Source: a virus | Reading direction: 5' to 3' (one strand) | DNA length: 51,947 nucleotides | Virus record (IMG/VR): IMGVR_UViG_3300005471_000022 | Coordinates: 1 to 51,947 of that record | Part shown: piece by piece, positions 1 to 6,961 of the stretch | Numbering within the stretch: the stretch's first letter is position 1 | How the letters are laid out: each line of letters opens with the position of its first letter | Made by a program: the position numbers and the translations under genes | The notes under the pieces: generated by a model | The model's database searches: none | What the model was told of the DNA's origin: nothing | Seen by the model: only the letters and a program-made list of their open reading frames with translations

Positions 1-527
1 TACCGCTTGAAGTGCAGCACATCGAGCGGATCGATGCGCATGCGCTCGTTCTCAAATTGAAAGTCCCAGGCGAGCAGCTCGCCGGTGCCGCGGTCGATGA
101 CCTCGCGTACTGCGAGCGGGTGATACGGCCAGAGCGCCGAGACTGGTCCCTTGCCGCCGCTGTTCTTCTGGCCGCCACGTTGCAGGAACCAGAAGCACTC
201 GCCGAAAATCTCGCGGATAGCGACCGTCTGCGCCTTGATGTCGTAGCCAGAGAGGCGCAGCACCTTGTTCGGCGACTTCATCAGGTCGAGGAGCCAATGG
301 CTCTTGACCTCATCGCGGTCGCGGTAGATTTTGAACGGTCGCGACGCCACAGCGTGCGAGTTCGCCTCGACGCACGCGCGAACGTGCGGATTCTTCCACG
401 CCTCGGTCGTGGTGACGATTGACGATCCGACGACGACGTCGCCGAAGGCAATCGCGAGCTGCTGCCACGTGAGCGCGCGACCAGTGATCGCCGCCCAAAG
501 GCGCGAATACAGAGACGGACGGCTCAT
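1..527 (-). CDS. Phage portal protein, HK97-type, C-terminus cut by window edge
   Basis: The minus frame is open from an ATG at 527 to the left edge, giving 175 residues with no stop. The translation has typical N-terminal portal features: W-K-N-P-H-V near residue 47, a PF-K-IY stretch, HWLLDLM followed by SPN, then I-F-GE-C-FWFL, LWPYHP and DVLHFKR at the edge. Portals form the dodecameric ring at the capsid vertex through which DNA enters and leaves. It lies 8 bp after a small gene in the terminase operon, the usual TerL-portal order. About 250-300 residues should lie outside the window. The family call is from motifs and context. Confidence 0.9.
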   Translation of the reverse strand, partial: MSRPSLYSRLWAAITGRALTWQQLAIAFGDVVVGSSIVTTTEAWKNPHVRACVEANSHAVASRPFKIYRDRDEVKSHWLLDLMKSPNKVLRLSGYDIKAQTVAIREIFGECFWFLQRGGQKNSGGKGPVSALWPYHPLAVREVIDRGTGELLAWDFQFENERMRIDPLDVLHFKR

Positions 528-535
528 CTATCCGT

Positions 536-862
536 CTATCGAACGAGTTCGATGACTCGGAAGCCGCGCTCCTTCAGCGCCGCGGAAATCTCGGGGCCGG
601 CGAGGACGTCCTGCCACACCCGGACGATGTTCGCGTCATACTTCGTCGCGGCTTTATCGACGAGATCGAGAACGTCGTCGAGGTTGTACTTCACGACGGT
701 CTTGATCTCTCCGCCCTCATCCTCGAGCTGCTCCTCCTCTCGCCTCATGCGCGCATAGCGGCTCTTCACGATGTTCGGGCCGTCCTCGGCCGTCACTTCG
801 ATCCGGTCGCCCTTCTGATCGATGACGAGTTCGTAGTAGTCGTTTCCGTTAGGCGTCGTCAT
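536..862 (-). CDS. Small acidic hypothetical phage protein between TerL and portal
   Basis: This ORF gives 108 residues and ends in TAG 8 bp before the portal start. A purine-rich AGGGAG lies just upstream of the ATG. The sequence is charged and probably soluble, with an acidic central helix (REEEQLEDEGGE) and no membrane segment or cysteine pattern. The position suggests a small head or packaging accessory. I do not recognise the family. Confidence 0.75.
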   Translation of the reverse strand: MTTPNGNDYYELVIDQKGDRIEVTAEDGPNIVKSRYARMRREEEQLEDEGGEIKTVVKYNLDDVLDLVDKAATKYDANIVRVWQDVLAGPEISAALKERGFRVIELVR

Positions 863-923
863 GTCTCCCTCTCATGTTTTCGTCGCTGAGCAAGCGAGCG
901 AGTTTTCGCGCTTCGAACCACAT
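849..923 (-). CDS. 24-residue micro-ORF coupled to the terminase stop
   Basis: The TerL stop and an ATG form a TGATG overlap. The ATG opens a 24-codon frame whose end overlaps the start of the next gene (862) by 14 nt. Overlaps of this sort are the rule in this genome, so it may be translated. It may equally serve only to carry ribosomes to the 536-862 gene. No motif is visible. Confidence 0.3.
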   Translation of the reverse strand: MWFEARKLARLLSDENMRGRHDDA

Positions 924-2488
924 CAGAAAATATGCGCCATGCGTGGCCGCACGACGGAGAGACAGAGCGCGTCGGCATGATCGGGCGATGTGCCGGTCAG
1001 CTTTCGGAACTCGTCCTTCGACACGAGCGCGCGCTGATCTTTCGTCTTGCCGGTATGTACCCACTGGCGTGTGATGAGTTGGTGCATCAGCTCGTCGGAT
1101 TCCTCGCCGGCTTCGTCGCCTGGAAGTTGCAGGCCGGGCAGATACTGTGGGCACGGTTCACATGCGAAGCAGCGCCGTTTCTCATCCTCGTCGGTGTGAT
1201 GCGGGTCATCGAAGTGCGCCTCGAACGTCCGTCCGCAGTTGACGCAGTCGAAATACTCCTTCAGATCCTCGAGCCACATCTCGGCCGCGAGGTTCGCGAA
1301 TTCTTTGTGGTTCCGCGGATCGCCGCCGAATTGAACGCCGCGCACGTTGCGGTATCCCGTCTTTCGAATCCAGGCTTCGAGGTCGGCCATGCCGCCCTCG
1401 TCCGGGACGATCAGCGGCTGATAGTCATACTTCTCCGCCGTGGGGTCCGGCTCGCTCTCCGCGATCTCCAGAGCCTTGTCGACCGTGTGATGGATCGACT
1501 GCGGACGCTCGACGATCATCCGAAACTTGCGGCCGCGCCGGATGAAGTACACCGTGCGGTCGCTTCGCAGGCCGACGTCGATGCCGATCTGCACCGAGTC
1601 GGTGTCGCTCGGCTTGATGCGCCGTGCGCGCGCCGCCATGATCTCCTCGAAGGCGTACGCGACGCGCTCCGTGCTCGCCGTCGGGTGTATGCCGTACACC
1701 TTCGACTGCACGATCGGATGGTTGTCGCCCCACTTCGCGCGGAGGTAATCGTGGTTGCCGCTCTGATTGCCGCGATTTGAGACGTGAAGTTCGTCGCCGC
1801 TTGCGAGCGTGCGGACTCGTGGATTCTCGCGGCCGGCGATCGTGAATCGCTTCCAGAAGCCGGCGACCTTGGACTTGTACCAGATCTCGTAGAACGAACC
1901 GGACAGCCGGTTCGGGTTCCCGAGCGCGATCATTTTGTTGTTCGGGCCGGTCATCGTCGGCTCGTACGCCTGCCAGAACACCTCGTCGATGCCCGGCGCC
2001 TCGTCGAGCAGAATGAGCATGTTGTCGGCGTGATGGCCGGACGATCCTTCTGCGTGACTCTCGCCGCTTGTCGAGATCTTCTTCGCGCTCGTTTTCGCGA
2101 ACGCGAACCACTCCGCTGGATAGCCGCGATGTCGGATCGATGTCGCGAACCACTGAAAGACGACCTCGAAACCGTTCGAGCCGTCGATCAACTCGGCGAA
2201 TTGCTTCCAGAGCACCGTGGAGAGCTGTCCCTCGGTGTTTGCCGAGCATGGGCAATATGCTTTTTCGAAGCTGCCGAGGAACCACAGCACTGCCGCCGCG
2301 GCGATGAAGTCTTTACCCTGACCCGTCGAGGAGCGGACCGCGACGCGCTGATGCTCGCGCACCGCCTCGAGGAATCGGCTCTGCCAGGCGTCGAGCTTGA
2401 GGTTGAGGACGTCGACGCCGAAGCCGATGGGATCGTCCTGGTATCCCGCGAGCTGTTCGGCCAGCTCGACGAGCGATTCCTTTTCCAC
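923..2488 (-). CDS. terL: Terminase large subunit (packaging ATPase-nuclease)
   Basis: TerL pumps DNA into the prohead and cuts the concatemer. The 521 residues show a Walker A-type loop RSSTGQGKD (about 52-60), a Walker B NMLILLDEA (about 156-164), the coupling-type segment ALGNPNRLSGSFYEIW (about 188-203), and a RNase H-like nuclease beginning IGIDVG (D304). A late acidic pair lies in HADALCLS near the C-terminus. Between these nuclease parts is a Cys-rich insert (C-x2-C then C-x2-C-x-C, about residues 403-440) that looks metal binding and is unusual. The start is GTG at 2488, with GAGGAA about 12 nt upstream. Confidence 0.96.
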   Translation of the reverse strand: MEKESLVELAEQLAGYQDDPIGFGVDVLNLKLDAWQSRFLEAVREHQRVAVRSSTGQGKDFIAAAAVLWFLGSFEKAYCPCSANTEGQLSTVLWKQFAELIDGSNGFEVVFQWFATSIRHRGYPAEWFAFAKTSAKKISTSGESHAEGSSGHHADNMLILLDEAPGIDEVFWQAYEPTMTGPNNKMIALGNPNRLSGSFYEIWYKSKVAGFWKRFTIAGRENPRVRTLASGDELHVSNRGNQSGNHDYLRAKWGDNHPIVQSKVYGIHPTASTERVAYAFEEIMAARARRIKPSDTDSVQIGIDVGLRSDRTVYFIRRGRKFRMIVERPQSIHHTVDKALEIAESEPDPTAEKYDYQPLIVPDEGGMADLEAWIRKTGYRNVRGVQFGGDPRNHKEFANLAAEMWLEDLKEYFDCVNCGRTFEAHFDDPHHTDEDEKRRCFACEPCPQYLPGLQLPGDEAGEESDELMHQLITRQWVHTGKTKDQRALVSKDEFRKLTGTSPDHADALCLSVVRPRMAHIF

Positions 2489-2497
2489 GCGACCCGG

Positions 2498-2731
2498 CTA
2501 TTCCTCGGCGTCTGGATAGAAGCCGATAACGGTTCGGACGGTTCGATCACCTTCCGGCGCGCCCATGTCAATGCCGACGATGTAGTCACCCGCTCGTCGC
2601 TGAGCGATGAGCGCCTGCATCGCGATCTCGAGATGCGCCGTGGCGAGGTCCTCGTTGTAGACGCGGTCGCATGCGAGCGCGCGATTCAGCAGCGAGTCGA
2701 TGAAGCAGTTACGCTTGGGTGAGGTATCCAT
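2498..2731 (-). CDS. Small hypothetical protein upstream of TerL
   Basis: The ORF encodes 77 residues, overlaps the end of the upstream gene by 23 nt, and ends 9 bp before TerL. It has an N-terminal helical half and a C-terminal half containing GDYIVGIDMGAPEGDRTVRT, reminiscent of a beta-hairpin nuclease start but too short to be an enzyme. The function is unknown. Confidence 0.65.
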   Translation of the reverse strand: MDTSPKRNCFIDSLLNRALACDRVYNEDLATAHLEIAMQALIAQRRAGDYIVGIDMGAPEGDRTVRTVIGFYPDAEE

Positions 2732-3341
2732 CGCGAAGAAATCCGTGGTAGCTATCGCATTGAATCGAGCCTGCGCCTGCGGCGCAGGTCTGTCCGTTCT
2801 TGTCGACTGTCACGTTAGGCGGAACGCCATGCGCGATCCAGCAGTGGTGGCGGTCCTGGTTGAAGTCGTCCGGCAGCGTGCAGTTCGAGGCGCGCTGGTC
2901 GATGATCCACTGGCCGCCCGGCGTCTCGACGCAGAGCGGGAATGCGCCGAGCTGCGGATTGAACCACGGCCGTCCGTCTTCTCGTTTCAGCCATGTGCAA
3001 AACCACATCGCGCCGACCGGCGGATGGTGAAGGCTGACGATCTCGCCGTTGTCCTCGCGGCGCATGAGCGTCTCGATGAAGCATTGCCACTGATCCGACG
3101 GCTTGAACACGTAGCCACATGAGCACGTCCGCGGCCACAGCGGATTTCCGCAATCGTATTCGGCGAGGAACTCGCCATCGTCGTGCGCATCGCGCTCGAC
3201 GTCGTCAATTACCGCGCTCTCGGCCGTGTGATAGCTGAACGGGCCGGGACACTTCGAAGCGTCGCGGCTCCAGACGAAGCGGCGCAGCCGCCGGCTGATT
3301 CGCCCGGTGTCGGTGATCATAAAGCAGCGGATTCCGCTCAC
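2709..3341 (-). CDS. Conserved phage protein with metal-binding Cys pattern, unknown function
   Basis: About 210 residues. I prefer the GTG at 3341 because AGGAGG lies 5 nt upstream; the upstream GTG at 3347 overlaps this Shine-Dalgarno. Visible features are RTCSCGYVF followed by a tryptophan-rich centre (DQWQCF, MWFCTW, WIIDQR) and a conserved-looking C-terminus (CTLPDDF, HHCWIAHG, TVDKNGQTC, AGAGSI). Proteins with this C-terminal pattern occur near terminase genes in other phages (from memory), where they are unannotated. The role is probably structural or packaging-related, but this is inferred from position only. Confidence 0.75.
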   Translation of the reverse strand: MSGIRCFMITDTGRISRRLRRFVWSRDASKCPGPFSYHTAESAVIDDVERDAHDDGEFLAEYDCGNPLWPRTCSCGYVFKPSDQWQCFIETLMRREDNGEIVSLHHPPVGAMWFCTWLKREDGRPWFNPQLGAFPLCVETPGGQWIIDQRASNCTLPDDFNQDRHHCWIAHGVPPNVTVDKNGQTCAAGAGSIQCDSYHGFLRDGYLTQA

Positions 3342-3356
3342 GATCACCTCCTGGGG

Positions 3357-3548
3357 CTATCGGCGCTTGCGCCTCTTCGGCTTCTTCGGTGCCTCGACGT
3401 ATTTGCCCGGCTCGATCTGGACGACGCGCCGCACGCCATGCCCGTCGTTCACGTACTCCTGGCCGCGCGAGTCTTTCGTGAAGCGCGCGCCGCGAACCTC
3501 TTTCGTGCGCGGGCTGATCTATGGAGCGTAGATGATGCCGTCGCTCAT
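3357..3548 (-). pseudogene. Small basic phage protein interrupted by an in-frame TAG
   Basis: The ATG at 3548 overlaps the stop of the upstream gene as ATGA, the normal coupling here. The frame reads nine residues (MSDGIIYAP), meets TAG at 3519-3521, then stays open for 53 codons to a second TAG at 3357. The downstream part (RGARFTKDSRGQEYV, GVRRVVQIEPGKYVEAP, then a Lys/Arg tail) looks like real coding, and lies in the same frame with no ATG of its own. Either this is a nonsense mutation or sequencing error, or the amber codon is read through or suppressed. TAG ends other genes here, so wholesale recoding is unlikely. Confidence 0.55.
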
Positions 3549-3808
3549 CGCCGGCTTCGCCGCTTCTTCTCGCGCACGCCGATCTTCACCCCGCCGGGCG
3601 TCAGCTTTGTCTCGAGCCGGCGCATCGTTCCGGTCTGTGGATCGCGCACGTATAGATTGCCCGCGTCGTCACGGCGAACGTACGACCAGGCCTTCCTCTT
3701 TCGCAGCCAGCGCTTGAACATCACGCCCGCCGCCGCGACCGAGCACGCCACGCTCATCGAGAGCGGGAGGACGAACGAGAGCGCCGCGGCCGTCAGGAGC
3801 TTGTCCAT
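3545..3808 (-). CDS. Small membrane protein with basic cytoplasmic tail
   Basis: An 87-residue protein starting at an ATG that shares its A with the TGA of the terminase small subunit gene (TGATG). Residues 3-30 form one hydrophobic segment (LLTAAALSFVLPLSMSVACS...). The rest is basic and ends KKRRSRR. The middle (RRDDAGNLYVRDPQTGTMRRLETKLTPGG) resembles a short beta-rich domain. A single-pass inner-membrane protein in the packaging operon is unusual; the function is unknown. Confidence 0.75.
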   Translation of the reverse strand: MDKLLTAAALSFVLPLSMSVACSVAAAGVMFKRWLRKRKAWSYVRRDDAGNLYVRDPQTGTMRRLETKLTPGGVKIGVREKKRRSRR

Positions 3809-4221
3809 CAATTGGGAACCTCTCGCGTGGCCTGCTTCTTCTCGGCCTCGGCGATCGACGCCATGCGATTCTCGCGATTCTTTTTGATGGCCGCCGCGTG
3901 CGCTGCGGCAGCGGCCGAGCCGTCGTCGATCATGATCCTGTCGGACTGACCGAGGTAGTTCTTCCCGAGGAAGATCGCCATGGCCGCGCTTTTCGCGGCG
4001 AGCTTGAACTGGATCGCGCGGAGGTTGGCATTGCGCGCGCGCCGACCATCGCGCATCTCCTCCATGAAGCGACGCTCGATCGTGTCCGAGGAGCACTCGA
4101 AGAACGCCGCTATCTCCTCGGTTTTGCAGCCATATGAGGCGAGCGTGCGGACCTTCCGCCCGTCAATCTCCATCGGCTTTCGGCCCGCGTTGTTTTTCGG
4201 TGTGTCGTTCGTGTCGGTCAT
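3808..4221 (-). CDS. terS: Terminase small subunit-like DNA-binding protein
   Basis: About 137 residues from the ATG at 4221, which has GGAG upstream; a start 7 codons earlier lacks one. The N-terminal half is an HTH (GRKVRTLASYGCKTEEIAAFFECSSDTIERRF, residues about 20-52, given in two parts: helix one to GCKTEE, recognition helix SSDTIERRF). It is followed by AMAIFLGKNYLGQSD, a motif I know from phage terminase small subunits. The C-terminus is a long Ala/Lys-rich helix suited to oligomerisation. The expected role is pac/cos recognition and handing DNA to TerL. TerL follows four genes downstream. Confidence 0.8.
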   Translation of the reverse strand: MTDTNDTPKNNAGRKPMEIDGRKVRTLASYGCKTEEIAAFFECSSDTIERRFMEEMRDGRRARNANLRAIQFKLAAKSAAMAIFLGKNYLGQSDRIMIDDGSAAAAAHAAAIKKNRENRMASIAEAEKKQATREVPN

Positions 4222-4360
4222 CGGATTTCCAGCTCCAGCCATTCATCGGCTGGAATGATTCGCAGTTGCAGAATGAAATCGGGCAGCGCCCTACGTGCGC
4301 GCGGTCGCCGCAGCGGCACCATTCGCGAGGATCGCAGTCTTGCCGGTGAGTTGTTGCCAT
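4163..4360 (-). CDS. Possible small Cys-rich (zinc-binding) protein
   Basis: This frame lies between the methyltransferase and terminase small subunit genes and overlaps both (70 and 59 nt). Its middle reads WCRCGDRAHVGRCPISFCNC, a dense C-x-C / C-x4-C-x-C pattern like the small zinc proteins common in phages. The C-terminal third looks like a shadow of terS. The start is uncertain and the Shine-Dalgarno is weak. The cysteine pattern is the only support. Confidence 0.35.
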   Translation of the reverse strand: MATTHRQDCDPREWCRCGDRAHVGRCPISFCNCESFQPMNGWSWKSDDRHERHTEKQRGPKADGD

Positions 4361-5598
4361 CGCTCGACGATCACGTCGATGTACTTCGGCTCGATCTCCA
4401 TCGCGTAGCAACGGCGGCCGGTCTGTTCGGCCGCGATGATCTGCGAGCCGCTGCCGGCGAAGGGTTCGTAGACGATCTCGCCGCTCTTCGTGTGGTTGTG
4501 GATCGGCGGCGCGAAGAGCGCGACAGGCTTCTGCGTCGGATGCGCGTTGCCGTCATCGCGGCCGAGTTCCCACACGCTCGTTTGATTTTTCTCGCCGTAC
4601 CACGGAGGCTGATTGCCGCGGCGCCATCCGAAGAAGCACAGCTCGTGCTTCCAGTGGTACATGCCGGATCGGGTCAGGACAAAGTTGGGTTTAACCCAAA
4701 TGATCTGGCGGTGAATCAGAATATCCGCCGCCGCCGCCGCCGCCGCCGCCGCAAAAAACGTGCCTTGCGTCAGCATCGGGTGCCATAGATAAAAGGCGCA
4801 GTCATCGGCGAGATGAGGAACCGCTGTGCGGATTGCCGCTTCAAGAAACTCCTGCAGCGCAGCGCCGGTCGTCTTGTCGTCGTTCTCGATGTCCGCATTC
4901 GCGACTTTGTTCGAGAACTTGAAGCCCGGCATTCCCTTCTTCAACGCGACATAATCAATTCCGTACGGCGGGTCGGTGTTCATCAGCACGCCGCGCTCGC
5001 CGTTCATCAGACGCGCGACGTCCTCGGCACTCGTCGAGTCGCCGCACAACAGCCGATGCTCGCCGAGTAGATACAACTCGCCGCGCTTTGCTTTCGGAAC
5101 CTCGATCGACGCGAGATGCTTTTCGGCATCGAAGTCGTCTTCCTCGGCCTCACCTTCGCCGAGGATGTCGGCCAGCTCGTCCTCATTGAAGATGCCCTCG
5201 AGGTCCCCCGGCTCCAGCCCAGCGATTACCTCCGGCTCCCACTCCGCGAGCGTTGCGGTTTGATTGTCGAAGAGCGCGAGGCGTTTCTTCTGCCGCTCTG
5301 TCAGATTGCTCCGACGGAGGAACACCGGCCGCTTGCCGTCGACGTCGATGATAATCGCGTCTTCGAGTCCGACGTTTCCGGCGGCTTCCGCCGAGGCGTT
5401 GCCGGCCAGGATGACGTTGTTCTCATCGATAACGCCGGAGCGCGCCCAGCCGACTTCTTGGATGGCGTCCTCGATCGTGCCGACATTCCGCGGAGTGTGT
5501 CGGCGCGCGTTCTTCGGGTCCGGCTTCAGCTCGCCGAGCGAGACGGATTCGATCGGCAGCTCTGCGGCGGCCGGCTCTCCCTTTTTATGTTGCCGCAG
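4291..5598 (-). CDS. ParB-like domain fused to DNA adenine/cytosine-N4 methyltransferase
   Basis: The protein should be about 435 residues. The usual start codons only give 344 residues from a GTG at 5325, but the frame stays open upstream and encodes a clear ParB/Srx-like domain (LPIESVSLGELKPDPKNARRH, split here only for naming: LPIESV, ELKPDP, NARRH). The best start is CTG at 5598, with GGAGGAGG 6 nt upstream. The methyltransferase part has DPPYG (about 209-213), a WHP segment, and a late SAM loop EPFAGSGS (about 378-385), the permuted beta-class order. A run of nine CCG repeats (4725-4752) encodes polyalanine in the centre. Likely roles are protection from restriction, or regulation. Confidence 0.9.
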   Translation of the reverse strand: MRQHKKGEPAAAELPIESVSLGELKPDPKNARRHTPRNVGTIEDAIQEVGWARSGVIDENNVILAGNASAEAAGNVGLEDAIIIDVDGKRPVFLRRSNLTERQKKRLALFDNQTATLAEWEPEVIAGLEPGDLEGIFNEDELADILGEGEAEEDDFDAEKHLASIEVPKAKRGELYLLGEHRLLCGDSTSAEDVARLMNGERGVLMNTDPPYGIDYVALKKGMPGFKFSNKVANADIENDDKTTGAALQEFLEAAIRTAVPHLADDCAFYLWHPMLTQGTFFAAAAAAAAADILIHRQIIWVKPNFVLTRSGMYHWKHELCFFGWRRGNQPPWYGEKNQTSVWELGRDDGNAHPTQKPVALFAPPIHNHTKSGEIVYEPFAGSGSQIIAAEQTGRRCYAMEIEPKYIDVIVERWQQLTGKTAILANGAAAATART

Positions 5599-6007
5599 AA
5601 TTCGCCTCCTCCGGCGACCGATCGATGATTGCGCTGATGAGCTTCCACAGCTCCGCGACCATAGCCGGCGTGACGTCGGAAGCCTTCTTTACCATCGCGG
5701 TCGCGCGCCGGATCACCACCTCGGGCTTCGAGAAGTAAGTCGCGAGCTGGTCAGCCTGCGCACGGAAAATGTTCACGCGGTTCATTTCGAGAAAGAACGT
5801 GAACGCGCTCTTCGAACCCAGGTCATGCCAGAGGCGATGGCAGTCGAAGCATTGCGAGCACGCCGAGTAGTCAGAGCCGCGCGCGCCCACGGTATGAAGG
5901 TGACTCGGTTGACTCCGTGGCGCTGCGCCGCACGTGATGCAGCGCTGCTCGCGGAGATACTCGAGGAAGTCCAGATCTTCGAAGCGCGCCGGCTTCGGAA
6001 TGTTCAC
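5585..6007 (-). CDS. HNH-like zinc nuclease-fold protein
   Basis: About 140 residues from a GTG at 6007 that overlaps the previous stop as GTGA. An upstream ATG at 6052 would cause a 49-nt overlap and is less likely. The N-terminus (IPKPARFEDLDFLEYL, EQRCITCG) and core (C-x2-C, SHLHTVGARGSD, C-x2-C-x2-C-H-x3-WH) match the zinc-bound HNH-like proteins that phages carry near recombination or packaging genes. HNH proteins beside terminases can be required for packaging cleavage; the distance of several genes makes that only possible here. Confidence 0.75.
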   Translation of the reverse strand: MNIPKPARFEDLDFLEYLREQRCITCGAAPRSQPSHLHTVGARGSDYSACSQCFDCHRLWHDLGSKSAFTFFLEMNRVNIFRAQADQLATYFSKPEVVIRRATAMVKKASDVTPAMVAELWKLISAIIDRSPEEANSAAT

Positions 6008-6234
6008 GTCGCTGTCGCTCGGTACGAGTCCGCTGCACGCCCGGTCATCCATCGAGCGCGATTTCGCTTCCACTCCTCCGCGAACTCTCGGTTGTAAGTC
6101 GGATGATCCGGGCACGTCGTCAGGTGCGCGCCGTCGATTCCGATGCCCTTCTCGTCGATCTGCTCGTGGTGGGCGTGCTCGCACATTCGGAGCTGCGCAA
6201 GATCGGCGGCGGATGGCATGACTGGCTTCGTCAA
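6004..6234 (-). CDS. Small hypothetical protein
   Basis: The ORF encodes 76 residues. It starts with an ATGA overlap on the SPFH gene and ends in a GTGA overlap with the HNH gene. It is rich in His and Cys (CEHAHHEQ, HLTTCPDHPTYN), possibly metal binding, and has a charged C-terminal helix. No family is recognised. Confidence 0.65.
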   Translation of the reverse strand: MTKPVMPSAADLAQLRMCEHAHHEQIDEKGIGIDGAHLTTCPDHPTYNREFAEEWKRNRARWMTGRAADSYRATAT

Positions 6235-6767
6235 ATGTGGACCTCGACATTGGTGGCTGGCCGCCAGCTCTCCTGCAGCAGCCGGATCGTCTTGACGGCG
6301 GCAAAGTCGACGATCCGGACGAAATCGAAAACGATTCCCGAGGTGACGGCTGTGAGTCGTGCGAGCGCTGCAGCCTCGATGCCCTCGATTCTCACGTTAG
6401 CGAGATCGCGTGATGCGATGTATTCGGCTATAGCGGATTGCGCGAAGGCGGCGCAACTCATCTCCGGTTGCGCGATCTTCAGCATCGCTGCGAGGGGATC
6501 GGCCACCCTGAATCCGACGACGCCAGCAACGGTCAGCGTCTGCCCATCCCTCGTCGTGACGGTCTGACACGGAAACGGATAAACGCGCATCCGGTTGTTG
6601 ACGATCTTCACCGAATCGATCAACGGAACGCGGAAGTAGATACCAGGCTCCCACAGTACCGCGTGCTTGCCGATCCGAACGCGAACGGCGCGCTCCCACG
6701 GCTGCACGACGGACCAGCACTGCAGTTCCTTGATCAGGTTGACGAGCCAGGTGAAAAACTCAGTCAA
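6231..6767 (-). CDS. SPFH/band-7 (stomatin-like) domain protein
   Basis: A 178-residue protein. It begins with an amphipathic stretch (FFTWLVNLIKEL), then the band-7 pattern: WERAVRVRIGKHAVLWEPGI, FRVPLIDSV, a hydrophobic strand, and TTRDGQTLTVAGVVGFRVADP (about residues 25-95). A helical part follows (AIAEYIASRDLANVR, EIIRLLQESW-like end). SPFH proteins oligomerise on membranes, as in stomatin, HflK/C and prohibitin. It is shorter than HflK/C and lacks a long coiled coil. The genes on both sides overlap by ATGA, so it is co-translated with early/packaging genes. The role in the phage is unknown; possible targets are FtsH-HflKC control or lysogeny decisions. Confidence 0.8.
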   Translation of the reverse strand: MTEFFTWLVNLIKELQCWSVVQPWERAVRVRIGKHAVLWEPGIYFRVPLIDSVKIVNNRMRVYPFPCQTVTTRDGQTLTVAGVVGFRVADPLAAMLKIAQPEMSCAAFAQSAIAEYIASRDLANVRIEGIEAAALARLTAVTSGIVFDFVRIVDFAAVKTIRLLQESWRPATNVEVHI

Positions 6768-6961
6768 TGCGAGACCTCATCCGCCGGTTCGAACCACCAC
6801 TCGGCGTCGGGAGGCGGCTCCTTCCCTCCGATCGTGATGTCGTCGAAGTCGACCTCGATACCGGGCGGAATCCGGTAGTCGTGGACTTTGCCGTGCAATT
6901 TTAGGTGCACGATGCCGTCGCCGTATGCCGGCTTTTCAGGGAACCCGCAGACGATGATCAT
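6764..6961 (-). CDS. Small hypothetical protein, beta-rich
   Basis: The ORF encodes 65 residues, overlapping by ATGA with both neighbours. It looks beta-rich and acidic (GIVHLKLHGKVHDYRIPPGIEVDFDD). It sits directly upstream of the SPFH gene, suggesting a shared function. No family is recognised. Confidence 0.65.
   Translation of the reverse strand: MIIVCGFPEKPAYGDGIVHLKLHGKVHDYRIPPGIEVDFDDITIGGKEPPPDAEWWFEPADEVSH

Noticed and set aside
849-1154. 101-codon minus ORF overlapping the end of TerL
   Set aside because: Only its last 24 codons after the TerL stop can be independent; the rest is a shadow of TerL.
923-1780. Long plus-strand ORF opposite the terminase gene
   Set aside because: Shadow of TerL: the minus frame has all terminase motifs, the plus frame none. 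GC-rich DNA gives long antisense ORFs.
4685-4699. 15-bp palindrome TTGGGTT-T-AACCCAA in the methylase gene
   Set aside because: Inside a conserved coding stretch (NFV/KPN); probably a coincidence of codons.
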